From positions 1-64,000 of the forward strand of contig CAZIDP010000020.1 in assembly GCA_964537975.1 (NCBI GenBank): a stretch of DNA of 64,000 nt, in the 5' to 3' direction. The notes beneath the pieces are model-generated. The model saw only the letters and a program-made list of their open reading frames with translations, did not search any database and was not told the DNA's origin. Source of the stretch: SCBR16-9 sp964537975 (lineage in GTDB: Bacteria > Hydrogenedentota > Hydrogenedentia > Hydrogenedentales > SCBR16-9). Shown piece by piece: positions 45,494-54,071 of this stretch. Position numbers and translations under genes: made by a program. The first letter of the stretch is position 1. Every line of letters starts with the position of its first letter.

Positions 45494-47131
45494 TTATTGC
45501 ATTGATCTGAAATTGTTGCGCCAGGCTTCATTCATATCTTCCAATAAATCTCTTGATTCATTGTAGATAACCGGAGCGACATCCGGCCCACCTGAATTAA
45601 TTTCTCCATACTGCTTTTTTTCATATACCCAGGGTTTCTTGGTATCCCACTGACTTTTCGGGATTATGTATCCTATTTCATCATTGGCAAGACCCAGCAC
45701 CATCGCCATACTGGCTTCCGCGTTCATATATGTTCTTAATGGGGGAACTTCGACAGGGTCTATCGGAAAATCGCGGCCTTCCAGTGCTACAATACCGCCT
45801 TCAACAATTTCCGGGTATATTTCCCCCGGAATGGTCAGCATTAATACATCACCAATGCGAATGACATTGATTTCAGTTTTTGCCTTGCCACCAGAGTAAT
45901 ACCCTTCATGAATTAAACCAAGCTTGATAGCCCAGCGGAAATAACCTTGAAGCGGTGCCCTGATGGTTCTGGCCGCTACGGCGATCAATGGGTTTTCATT
46001 TTTTCGAACATCGGCACTTCGCAATGCGCTATTGGCCACAATGGCCAGATTGTATCCCAGGGATTCCGCTTTTTCAAAAGTTGCATCTTTGAACATACGT
46101 TCCCCATCTCTGTGTGGTACTTCCATCCCCAGTGGCGTCATTAAGCCACCTAGCTGCCCCTGGAAATACAGGCACATACCACCAAAGCCAGAAATGCCAT
46201 ACGGTGCTGGCACGCCCTCTTCTAGACCTTTTCGCAGCCAATGTGAGAAATCCGACGTTATATGTTGATTTTTTCCATCCAGCACTTCGGGATGATTGCC
46301 CCAATTTACAAACGTAGCAATCGTCTCTTTTTGCAAATTTGGGATAGTTTCGATATCTTCACCACCTTCAGTGCCAGGACGCACAAAGTGCATAAGATAC
46401 ATATGATCATCCATCACAACCGGATTACGGCTGTCACGAACAAACCCCTCGGGTTCAATTCGAACCTGTGTGTAGTACATTTCAGCCGGCTCCAATGCCA
46501 GTACCGCTTCTTCGACTGCTTCGATGGTACTTGTGCGTACCCACTCCAAATAACGCGAATCAAACCCAAAAAACGGTACCCGGCCACTCCAGAGTTTCAT
46601 GGTATCTGGCGCAGAATGGGTATGTGTGGTACTGAAAGCAATATGGTCAATGCCCAGATCGGGATTTACCCCTTTGCGGACATAGATAAAATCGTTGTGG
46701 TAGATTCCCACACTGTCGATGGTCACGAGGACGAGCGTTACACCATTATTGCGTAAGGCAATGGCACGGACCCACAGGGGATCGTTTACACCTGTTGCAG
46801 ACCGGTTATTGCTAAACCCGGCAAGCCAAATACGGTCAAAAATTTCTGCATCATCCGGGGGATCGGTACTCAATGAGTCTGCCGGTGCTGGTAAAATTTC
46901 GCCATTTATGCGTAAGCGAGGTGTGATATCACGCTTGGCAACGCCAACATGAAGGTTGTCTGTATCTAACGTAGTACTTAACGCGGTTATGTCTGGAATC
47001 ATTACATCCAGTTCATACCCATGGTAGGGACCACGTGTGCGGCTGAACATCCAGATACTGCCCAATAACACAACAATTACAGTAAAAAGCAGGAATCTAT
47101 TTTTACGTGCGCGAGACCGACGTCTGTACAA
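45494..47131 (-). CDS. neutral/alkaline ceramidase-like membrane-anchored protein
   Basis: 545-residue protein with a basic N-terminus (YRRRSRARKNR) and one membrane helix (FLLFTVIVVLLGSIWMF), so an uncleaved signal-anchor or exported form. The catalytic region shows the neutral/alkaline ceramidase superfamily pattern: VGVAKRDITPRL, LVTIDSVGIYHND, FSTTHTHSAPDT with zinc-binding His, FVNWGNHPEVLDG, and VLMLTIPGEIYPE. Substrate may be a ceramide-like amide or another ester/amide. The open frame reaches 47218, but a TTG at 47131 has GGAGG 9 bases upstream and directly precedes the basic region; I chose it. Stands alone, divergent from the pilin-like gene. Confidence 0.8.
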   Translation of the reverse strand: MYRRRSRARKNRFLLFTVIVVLLGSIWMFSRTRGPYHGYELDVMIPDITALSTTLDTDNLHVGVAKRDITPRLRINGEILPAPADSLSTDPPDDAEIFDRIWLAGFSNNRSATGVNDPLWVRAIALRNNGVTLVLVTIDSVGIYHNDFIYVRKGVNPDLGIDHIAFSTTHTHSAPDTMKLWSGRVPFFGFDSRYLEWVRTSTIEAVEEAVLALEPAEMYYTQVRIEPEGFVRDSRNPVVMDDHMYLMHFVRPGTEGGEDIETIPNLQKETIATFVNWGNHPEVLDGKNQHITSDFSHWLRKGLEEGVPAPYGISGFGGMCLYFQGQLGGLMTPLGMEVPHRDGERMFKDATFEKAESLGYNLAIVANSALRSADVRKNENPLIAVAARTIRAPLQGYFRWAIKLGLIHEGYYSGGKAKTEINVIRIGDVLMLTIPGEIYPEIVEGGIVALEGRDFPIDPVEVPPLRTYMNAEASMAMVLGLANDEIGYIIPKSQWDTKKPWVYEKKQYGEINSGGPDVAPVIYNESRDLLEDMNEAWRNNFRSMQ

Positions 47132-47341
47132 ATCACAAAACCTCCATGGAACAAGGTGTATACCGTTAGCTGGAGCGGCCAGCATAGACTGCGAATCAAT
47201 ATGACGCAAATATAGCACGTTCAGATTGGGCAGTCCAACTGCAATTTAATAATCGGGCAGAGAATTAATCAAGCAGAACAGACAAGTACAAGCCAAAGCA
47301 AAAGACTTAATATGAAAACAATAATTTTACATACAAAAAAC

Positions 47342-47370
47342 TTGAATCGGTCGAAAACATATGTTATATT
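47342..47370 (+). promoter_or_regulatory. sigma-70-type promoter of the pilin-like gene
   Basis: TTGAAT (47342-47347), 17-base spacer, TATATT (47365-47370), about 100 bases before the start of the pilin-like gene. Rest of the 340-base divergent gap is AT-rich and holds nothing else that I can see. Confidence 0.6.
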
Positions 47371-47472
47371 AAGTTAACAACGCTTAGTTGCTAATGATTA
47401 CAAACATTATTAAGTTGCCAATAAAGTAAAATTAAAATTTTATTGGATAATTGCATATGGAAAGAGAAAATA

Positions 47473-48402
47473 ATGAAGAATCGATTGAGAATTAAAGGAT
47501 TTACCCTCATAGAGTTGTTGGTTGTCATAGCCATAATTGGGATACTGGCGGCCATTTTATTACCCGCTCTTGCAAGAGCACGTGAAGCAGCTCGCCGTGC
47601 GTCTTGTGCCAACAATTTGAAGCAACTTGGTGTGGTCATGAAAATGTATTCGGGTGAATCACGTGGTGGCTTGCTTCCACCACGAATGATATATGGCTGC
47701 CCCAATCCGCAAACCGGAGCAGTCAGTTTAAGCGATACCATGATATTCAATGGCAATTCCGTTATGCCGGATTATCTGGCTGACGCAAATATCGTATGGT
47801 GCCCTTCCTGGGTTGTACAGTCTACCCCACTTGAAAGGTATGACGAGGCATATGGTAACAACAATGGCATAATCGAGCCTTGTGAGCTGCGCAAAGAACC
47901 TTATAACTACATGGGCTGGCTGGTTTTACACGATGCCAACTTATTGGGCTTTGAACTTCTGGGAGTAGAGGGCACGGATGTTGGTGGCAGGCATTCAACC
48001 GATGAATACCGGGGTACCCCCCTCGGAGATTTAGCCACGATGAACGTGCAGTCATGGGGTAGACAAAGTGATGAGAATTTCACCGTGGTACGTCAGGAGC
48101 ATTTTGGGACACAAGCAGGCGGGGGCAATACCCTGTACCGTTTACGAGAGGGCATTGAACGCTTTCTTATTACTGATATCAACAATCCTGGCAGCAGTGC
48201 GCAATCACAAAGTGAAATTCCTGTGATGTGGGACCATGTAACCACATTGTCGAAAGATTTTAATCACCTGCCTGGTGGCGCAAATGTGTTGTACCTGGAT
48301 GGCCACGTCACATTCCACCATTATCCCGGAAACAAATTTCCGGTTACGGAAGACAGTGCCCGAACTTTCGGTCGGTACAACCGCCCCTTTAACCTTTTTT
48401 AG
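47473..48402 (+). CDS. DUF1559-type pilin-like protein
   Basis: Exported protein of 309 residues with a type IV prepilin leader: short basic start, then the cleavage site before FTLIELLVVIAIIGILAA and the hydrophobic helix that packs pseudopilins. The following PALARAREAARRASCANN is typical of DUF1559 proteins, abundant in Planctomycetes, Lentisphaerae and Hydrogenedentes. The C-terminal part holds a H-x9-DG-like motif (HLPGGANVLYLDGHVTF). Start ATG 47473 puts the leader in place. It resembles the protein at 50403-51344 in order and wording (SDTMIFNG, VWCPSW), so the two are paralogues in opposite orientation. Function unknown; such proteins may build surface filaments or matrix. Confidence 0.88.
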   Translation: MKNRLRIKGFTLIELLVVIAIIGILAAILLPALARAREAARRASCANNLKQLGVVMKMYSGESRGGLLPPRMIYGCPNPQTGAVSLSDTMIFNGNSVMPDYLADANIVWCPSWVVQSTPLERYDEAYGNNNGIIEPCELRKEPYNYMGWLVLHDANLLGFELLGVEGTDVGGRHSTDEYRGTPLGDLATMNVQSWGRQSDENFTVVRQEHFGTQAGGGNTLYRLREGIERFLITDINNPGSSAQSQSEIPVMWDHVTTLSKDFNHLPGGANVLYLDGHVTFHHYPGNKFPVTEDSARTFGRYNRPFNLF

Positions 48403-48586
48403 AACTTATGTAATTTTCGAATTTTGATGTTATAAACATCAATGGCTTGTTTGGAACATTCTAGGAGAATCTATCAAATAAAAGTGTGTGGGCCTGAACT
48501 ATTACCCTGCTCATTTTAATCTTTGCTTGTATAGTTGAACCTGTATATTTAATTGTTCAAATCACGACTTATAAATAACTCAGATC

Positions 48587-48628
48587 GATCCCCTATAGTT
48601 ATCGCAATATAGGGGGTCGTTGTTTATT
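48587..48628 (+). terminator. rho-independent terminator of the pilin-like gene
   Basis: GATCCCCTATA (48587-48597) pairs with TATAGGGGGTC (48608-48618), 11 bp with one wobble, followed by GTTGTTTATT. It lies 185 bases after the stop in the convergent gap before larA-like. Confidence 0.65.
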
Positions 48629-48821
48629 ATGAAACCGGCGTAACAAAACGATTATCAACTGGAAGATTCCGTTTGATTTCTAATAACTATTCAGGTCTGT
48701 TAAATTTGTATCAATGCTCTTTACCTGCAAGCGTATAGCCACTTCAGCCCAATCAGCCAATAATCAACCAAACTGGCCAACATGGTTCTTGAGTAGGAAT
48801 TCTCCGAGAAACTGCTTTTGT
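48629..48821. other. convergent intergenic region
   Basis: Right part of the 419-base gap (48403-48821) between the pilin-like gene and the convergent larA-like gene. Apart from the terminator at 48587-48628 no gene, repeat or clear hairpin is seen; small frames here are AT-rich and unconvincing. Confidence 0.4.
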
Positions 48822-50105
48822 TTATATGCCCCATACCGGTACCGTATAGGCAGCAGAAGGCATGATGTAATATGTTGGATTATGGTTTCCAATGCGCTCA
48901 AAAAAGATTTGGCATGCCTGCAATGCTGTGTCAAGCGAGTCTGCTTTAACGCCACCTAGCAATTTAACCTGATCGCAATTCATCTCTGTAATAAACCAGG
49001 CTTGAGGTGCTCTTTGCAAGGTAGAGAGTGCCGTTTGTCCGTTGATTTCTGCTTGAGTTCGCAATTGTTTCATGATTGCTTCAGCACTACCCAGATGCAC
49101 CCATTTTTCAAAACCATGCCCACCATACCCTTCTGGGGCTGGTGCCAGAAATAGAATACGGCCATTAAGCTTGATAACTTGAGATGCATTAAAGAGCGCT
49201 TTGTGACTTTGAATATAATTTCGCGCATTACCCGCGGAAGCAATTACAAAATCTGCTTTTTTACTAAGCGGAACACCATAACACTGCTGTGCAAAATCCG
49301 CGGCATGACGATGGGCGGTTTCCAAGTCTCCAACAAACAGCTCTGAGATATCACCAGAACGATTCAAAACGGTGTTTATAATGAAACTGCATGGAGCAAA
49401 CCGTGCAGCTTCCATCATATCCAGAGCGACAGGATTCGCATCCATATCACCGATCTTTACCAGCGGGTCGATTCTGTCTATGACAGGGTCCAGATTCAGT
49501 GCGTGATTGTGTGCTATGGTTGACAGACCGGCAAGTCCTGGCACCAGTGATTTACGCCCGCCACCAAAGCCGCCAAAATAGTGGTAAACTACCGTTCCTG
49601 TTGTAATAATCTGATCTGCTTCAAAGAGAAAGCGGTTAAGATAAACTGGCGTACCGCGTGATGTTTCGCCACAATATTGCAACCGGTTGGTATCTTCCGG
49701 ATTGTGTGTTATTGTCTGTTCTTTAAAGCGTGAATAGACGGCCTCTCCCAGTATATGTTGTTCTTCTGTCGGTGTAGGACCCCGGTGTGAGCCGGTTGAA
49801 TAGATGAAACGGATATTCGCGTCAGGAATTCCTTTACTATTCAATGCCACTATCAATGTGGGCAATACTTTTTCAATACCGGTTGTGCGAAAGGAGTCGG
49901 ACACCACGATTAAGACACGATCAGATGATTTAAACTTTTCCAAGGCATGACCTGGCATCCCAAATGGACTCGCCATTCCTTCACGTAATGCCTGGGAAAT
50001 GTTTTCAACAGGTGGTGCATTTGAAACATCGGGTACACCAAGACAAGTTGCCCAATCTATCGAAAATGTTACTATTTTTTCACCATATTTAATAGTGTGT
50101 TTAAT
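48822..50105 (-). CDS. LarA-like (nickel-pincer lactate racemase family) protein, probable non-AUG start
   Basis: Family of LarA, which racemises 2-hydroxyacids using a nickel-pincer nucleotide cofactor. Motifs: VVSDSFRTTG (position of LarA DHTRP), YSTGSHRGPTPTEE, YHYFGGFGGGRKSLVPGLAG (cofactor-lysine region), HNHALN. The first ATG in frame is 49976, giving 384 residues, but that misses a conserved N-terminal strand. The same frame stays open upstream and encodes KYGEKIVTFSIDWATCLGV and ENISQALREG, which match the LarA N-terminus. No ATG, GTG or TTG occurs there; an ATT at 50105 has AAGGAG 8 bases upstream and gives 427 residues, the LarA length. ATC at 50108 is also possible. Many paralogues act on other 2-hydroxyacids, so the substrate is open. 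Confidence 0.8.
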   Translation of the reverse strand: MKHTIKYGEKIVTFSIDWATCLGVPDVSNAPPVENISQALREGMASPFGMPGHALEKFKSSDRVLIVVSDSFRTTGIEKVLPTLIVALNSKGIPDANIRFIYSTGSHRGPTPTEEQHILGEAVYSRFKEQTITHNPEDTNRLQYCGETSRGTPVYLNRFLFEADQIITTGTVVYHYFGGFGGGRKSLVPGLAGLSTIAHNHALNLDPVIDRIDPLVKIGDMDANPVALDMMEAARFAPCSFIINTVLNRSGDISELFVGDLETAHRHAADFAQQCYGVPLSKKADFVIASAGNARNYIQSHKALFNASQVIKLNGRILFLAPAPEGYGGHGFEKWVHLGSAEAIMKQLRTQAEINGQTALSTLQRAPQAWFITEMNCDQVKLLGGVKADSLDTALQACQIFFERIGNHNPTYYIMPSAAYTVPVWGI

Positions 50106-50233
50106 GATGATGACTCCTTTGTAGAATCCATATACTTTAGAAAAAAAAGTTTCCCCAGGAAATTATACCAAACAGATGCGCGACAGTAAGTAACTCCAGG
50201 AATTCACCGCTGCCTTGGATATCTTTCCAGGCA

Positions 50234-50377
50234 TCATTCGCCACAAGCCTTATCACTCTTGAATTCCGATGAAATGTTCTCCATCACAGTGAGGGACTTC
50301 TCACTAAATATTGCCCGGTGATATTCAGTAATCAGCCAATCGCCTGGTGCTTTGGTATCCTGGTCGATATCAAGATT
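50234..50377 (-). pseudogene. possible gene remnant
   Basis: A minus-strand frame of 47 codons without start codon (DTKAPGDWLITEYHRAIFSE and so on) lies between the pilin-like gene (stop 50403) and the larA-like gene. Its composition is protein-like, but I recognise no family and there is no Shine-Dalgarno. It could be the end of a broken gene or chance. The whole 297-base gap holds nothing else I can support. Confidence 0.2.
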
Positions 50378-50402
50378 TTATCGAATGTAGTGTGTAAACG
50401 TT

Positions 50403-51344
50403 TTATCCGCCGAAGGCACGATCATACCGGCCCATGATACGGGGACCATCCAGTGTGACAACCCAGGGGGAGTCCTGGGGATATTTTTCATAGGTTACAT
50501 GGCCATCCATGTATAAGACATTGATGCCGTAAAGATGTGAGGAACCGGTAACTTGCGGGGTCAGATGGTCCCACATTACCGGTATCGCACTTTGGGTGAT
50601 GGCACTTGCGGCTGGATTGTTAATATCCGAGATCAGAAAACGCTCGACCCCTTCCCGCAGGCGGTACATGGTGTTTCCACCACCCAATTGGGTACCTTGA
50701 AACTGGGGTGAAAAAGCGAAATCCCTGTCGGATGCAGCACCAAAAGTATTGATGTTTGCAATGGCCAGCTCCAGGAAGGGTGTGTTCAGCCAGTCGGCAT
50801 CATCGAAGCGACCACCAGGTCCACTGCCTTCTGTGCCCGCTTTGTCGCCCAACACATTACGTGCATCCATAATCAACCAGCCGGTATAGTTGAAGGGCGC
50901 CTTCAACAGTTCTTCAGGTTCAATAATGCCGTTGCTGTTTCCCGAAGCGATACCCGCTCTTCGGACCCCTTCATCATACCGTGACAATGGTGTCGCGCCG
51001 CCACTGCCCCAGGAAGGACACCAGACCACGTTCAGGTCTGACAGATAGTCGGGGAATACCGACGGCCCATTGAAAATCATGGTATCGGACAGGCCGCCAT
51101 AGATATTGTAGATCATGCGTGGTGGAAATAGTTGACGCGAAGATTCGCCCGCATACATTTTGAAAGCGATGCTCATCTGCCGGAGGTTGTTCTGACAACT
51201 GGCACGATTCGCCGCTTCACGTGCTCGACTCAGGGCTGGTAGTAGAATAGCTGCCAGTATGCCAATGATGGCAATAACCACCAACAACTCTATGAGCGTG
51301 AATCCGGCTCGTTGCCAGATTTTTATTTTAGTTCTGAAATACAT
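50403..51344 (-). CDS. DUF1559-type pilin-like protein, last gene of the propeller cluster
   Basis: 313 residues, paralogous to 47473-48402. Prepilin cleavage before FTLIELLVVIAIIGILAA, then PALSRAREAANRASC, SDTMIFNG, VVWCPSW, and a C-terminal H-x9-DG-like motif (HLYGINVLYMDGHVTYE). The longest frame starts at a TTG at 51365, but ATG 51344 has GGGAGA 7 bases upstream. It lies 38 bases after the exported methyltransferase-like gene on the same strand and is probably the end of the long operon. Its role there is not evident; it may be surface structural. Confidence 0.85.
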   Translation of the reverse strand: MYFRTKIKIWQRAGFTLIELLVVIAIIGILAAILLPALSRAREAANRASCQNNLRQMSIAFKMYAGESSRQLFPPRMIYNIYGGLSDTMIFNGPSVFPDYLSDLNVVWCPSWGSGGATPLSRYDEGVRRAGIASGNSNGIIEPEELLKAPFNYTGWLIMDARNVLGDKAGTEGSGPGGRFDDADWLNTPFLELAIANINTFGAASDRDFAFSPQFQGTQLGGGNTMYRLREGVERFLISDINNPAASAITQSAIPVMWDHLTPQVTGSSHLYGINVLYMDGHVTYEKYPQDSPWVVTLDGPRIMGRYDRAFGG

Positions 51345-51382
51345 CCCGTATCTCCCAGTCAGCAATTGACATCAAATGCAGT

Positions 51383-52093
51383 TTATTTGCGGATTTCCAA
51401 CCACCAACCCACATCAGGCTCTTCAATGAGGCGATAATTCTGTATACCAGCTTCCTCCGCCAGATCAAGCAACCCCTCTTTCGGGCCGTCCCATCCTGCT
51501 GGTCTCTCACGATCTCCGGTATCCCAACTCAGTCGCCAGGCGACCAATCGATCCCGTTCTTCTTTGTCCAGCAAACGGCCAAACCCGCCGTGACCTATGA
51601 AGGCAACACCACCTGGCTTCAACACGCGGTAGGTTTCCCGCAGCGCCTGCACCTTGTCTGGTATGAAGGGAATTGTGCCGCGGCTGAAAATAAAATCCGC
51701 GAAATTGTCTTTAAACGGAAGGTCTTGCCAATCACCCTCTACTGGAATCACCCGGCCAGTCAAACCCGCCTCATCCACCATAACCCCCAGCAGTCGCATG
51801 GCCCAGGAGTCGATATCAACGGCGTATCCAATAATGTCGGTTTTACTGGCCAACTCAATCAGGAAAGGGCTGCAACTGCTTCCGATATCCAGCGCGACGC
51901 CTGAGGACAGATTATAATCTTCAATCACCTGCCGGGCCATGGGTTCCCAGACCGCAGCGAAATTACCCGTGGTATGTCGTTCATGCCCAGGCACTTTTTC
52001 CTTGAGCATGGATACATAATTGTCCTGTTCGGACACTGATGTATCTGATACAAGCAGTATACAAATTGTACACAACTTTGTGATGTGTTTCAT
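51383..52093 (-). CDS. class I methyltransferase-fold protein with N-terminal signal peptide
   Basis: 236 residues. The core is a typical SAM-dependent methyltransferase: motif I VALDIGSSCSPFLIELA, acidic end of strand 2 GYAVDID, VEGDWQDLPFKDN, DFIFSRGTIPFIPD, and RVLKPGGVAFIGHGGFG. Yet the chain starts MKHITKLCTICILLVSDTSVSEQ, a clear hydrophobic export signal. AAGGATAT supports ATG 52093. S-adenosylmethionine is not known to be available in the periplasm, so the protein may be a binding rather than enzymatic version, or the leader a membrane tether facing the cytoplasm. It lies between the ModA-like protein (34 bases) and the pilin-like gene. Similar Rossmann segments are inserted in both propeller proteins of the operon. 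Confidence 0.75.
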   Translation of the reverse strand: MKHITKLCTICILLVSDTSVSEQDNYVSMLKEKVPGHERHTTGNFAAVWEPMARQVIEDYNLSSGVALDIGSSCSPFLIELASKTDIIGYAVDIDSWAMRLLGVMVDEAGLTGRVIPVEGDWQDLPFKDNFADFIFSRGTIPFIPDKVQALRETYRVLKPGGVAFIGHGGFGRLLDKEERDRLVAWRLSWDTGDRERPAGWDGPKEGLLDLAEEAGIQNYRLIEEPDVGWWLEIRK

Positions 52094-52127
52094 TGATGAA
52101 TATCCTTTCTGAAACATGTGAACTGCC

Positions 52128-52934
52128 TCACGGCTGGGCTGGCAGTTCGTAATGGTGTTTTATCAAAACTTCTTGTGCCGCACGCATCCGCAAGAATGCA
52201 ATAAACTCCTCAGCCGCATGCACATCAGGTGTCCTGACAGATCGCGCAATACCTACGCCGACCACGTTGCTTTTGTCTTCAGGAATCGAAAGCCATTCGC
52301 TTCTGTCAGTCATTCGTGCGAGTGATTCCCATACAAGTGCTACATCGATGCGACCGGTACGTATGGCGTTGGCCAGTTCCGGCGCTGTTGCATCTTGAAC
52401 TACGATGTTGTGTTGTATGTCTTCGAGTTCCATATCATAATTTTTCAGAACACCGACTGTAACACGCCCCAGAGCCGACATCAAATCGGGCATTCCAACA
52501 CGTACACCCGATTGCGTCAAATCTTTGATCGATAAAACAATGTGCGGCATTCCGCTGCGCAGCATAAGAACGGGTTTGGTTTGTGCTATTACATGGATAT
52601 CATCAACCCGTCCGGCATTTCGAGCTTGATCCAAAAACGAAATATCAACAGCCAGAAACAGGTCTGCTATATCCGGATCTTCTATAAATGTATCCAGTAA
52701 TGTGTTGGAAGCGGCATACTCCGAGAGTATTCGAATATCTGAGCGGCGCTGAAATGTACCGATGATTTCTTCCAGGACAGGACGCAGTGCGACATCACAG
52801 TACAGGGTAAGCACACGCGCTTCCTGAGAAGACTCTGTTCTAACTTTCCCATGATTTACAGACCATAATACCAGAGTCAGAAGGAGGAGCAGGATTATGA
52901 CGATGAAATATTTACTTTTCAGGATGCAATTCAT
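52128..52934 (-). CDS. ModA-like periplasmic substrate-binding protein, membrane-anchored
   Basis: 268 residues of the ModA-like (type 2 periplasmic-binding) family that includes molybdate, tungstate, sulfate and other oxyanion binders. After a hydrophobic anchor (YFIVIILLLLLTLVLWSV) come LTLYCDVALRPVLEEIIGTF, SDIRILSEYAASNTLL, DIADLFLAVDISF, VGMPDLMSALGRVTVGVL, and DVALVWESLARM, the usual ligand-contact order. No ModB/ModC-type permease is beside it; the nearest ABC genes are of the FtsX/MacB export type, which usually do not use such binders. Start 52934 has GGGAG 5 bases upstream. Ligand unknown. Confidence 0.8.
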   Translation of the reverse strand: MNCILKSKYFIVIILLLLLTLVLWSVNHGKVRTESSQEARVLTLYCDVALRPVLEEIIGTFQRRSDIRILSEYAASNTLLDTFIEDPDIADLFLAVDISFLDQARNAGRVDDIHVIAQTKPVLMLRSGMPHIVLSIKDLTQSGVRVGMPDLMSALGRVTVGVLKNYDMELEDIQHNIVVQDATAPELANAIRTGRIDVALVWESLARMTDRSEWLSIPEDKSNVVGVGIARSVRTPDVHAAEEFIAFLRMRAAQEVLIKHHYELPAQP

Positions 52935-53013
52935 CCAGACTCCCAGGGGTGTCATTGGTTAAAATTTTGGCAATTTATTTGCATAGTATTAATACTACAC
53001 TAAAGTATTACAT

Positions 53014-54009
53014 TTACAAAGAATCAGCCGTTTCGGCGCTGTCGAGGAATCCCCCCAGGCCACCGGGGGCTGTGGTCACCTCAACGGTCAAAGGCTTAAT
53101 TCGGCCCGCCCAGTCTGTTGTTGTCAATAAGTCGGTCCCCGGATTAAGTGACTTGACTGTGCAGGAGCATGGCCCGGTGAGAAACTCGGCCGTTTTTCGA
53201 ACCATATAGGGGTTAATCCCTTTGCCTATAAGTGGCTCCATGATCAGTCCGCGGCCAAAAATCGGAAATACCATCGGCTCACCCGTATAATCATGCAAAT
53301 CAATTTCACTGGACATCAGCATGGCGATCAGCATTTTTTCTGCGAGGTCTTCACGCGATAATCGAAGCAATTCAAACTGTATGGGAGATATAGTAATATC
53401 ATCCACACCCCATTTTTCGATATCCGGTATGACCAAAGTCTGTTGAAGGCGGCCTAACTCACGCTCCAGCAGGATTGCTGCTTCAGTGTCCTGACGCGTA
53501 TTGCCGCTTTCCAACAACACCCATACCACCGAAACTCGATTGATAAGCTGCTCACAGATTTTCTGCCGCAGGGGTGAGTCCACCAATGCGTCAAAGTTTT
53601 CCTGGTTTAACGCACCCGACCAAATCGGCACGCGACGATTTGAAGAGACGGAAGGGTAGTATACGACCATCCACGGGAAAGAGTCTGGAACTTCGCCCTG
53701 AAGGGCAGAATGGGCTAAAAGGCGTTCATTCGAATCTGCCTGCACACGGCGCAGCCGCAAGTTCACCGGCATGCTGCCTTTATCTCCTTGTGATATGGCC
53801 TGGATTTGTTGTAAGAGTGCTTCTTGCTCTTCGGTGAATTCTCCATTGTCGAAGACATAAACCTCGTATGGGTCTTGTTCCCACCACTCCAGTGAATACT
53901 GGTAAACAGGAATCGGACAACTCCAAAGCGGGAATGAAACAAGGCATACGAATATCCATATGCACACGGGTAACTTTTTTTTCGCTGCTATTTTAATAGG
54001 TAATTTCAT
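53014..54009 (-). CDS. exported protein with GPCSC motif, unknown function
   Basis: 331 residues, not assigned. A basic, hydrophobic leader ends in LVSFPLWSC, a near-lipobox, so it may be a lipoprotein. After it comes CPIPVYQYSLEWWEQDPYEVYVF, then a thioredoxin-fold-like alternation of strands and helices (VVYYPSVSSNRRVPI, VSVVWVLLESGN). Near the end MVFPIFGRGLIMEPLIGKGIN and FLTGPCSCTVKSLNPGTDLLT look well conserved; the closely set cysteines (GPCSC) could bind a metal or form a redox pair. It lies between the export-type ABC ATPase and the ModA-like protein, in the same operon. Confidence 0.6.
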   Translation of the reverse strand: MKLPIKIAAKKKLPVCIWIFVCLVSFPLWSCPIPVYQYSLEWWEQDPYEVYVFDNGEFTEEQEALLQQIQAISQGDKGSMPVNLRLRRVQADSNERLLAHSALQGEVPDSFPWMVVYYPSVSSNRRVPIWSGALNQENFDALVDSPLRQKICEQLINRVSVVWVLLESGNTRQDTEAAILLERELGRLQQTLVIPDIEKWGVDDITISPIQFELLRLSREDLAEKMLIAMLMSSEIDLHDYTGEPMVFPIFGRGLIMEPLIGKGINPYMVRKTAEFLTGPCSCTVKSLNPGTDLLTTTDWAGRIKPLTVEVTTAPGGLGGFLDSAETADSL

Positions 54010-54071
54010 ACTGATTGCCTTTGTCTCTGGAGAAAATCTAACCTTGCTGCAATCCTGAATTCAGGTCAGCT

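Noticed and set aside
52128..52934. Calling the binding protein a molybdate transporter ModA
   Set aside because: Family similarity only. There are no modB or modC genes here and ligand residues cannot be judged without alignment.
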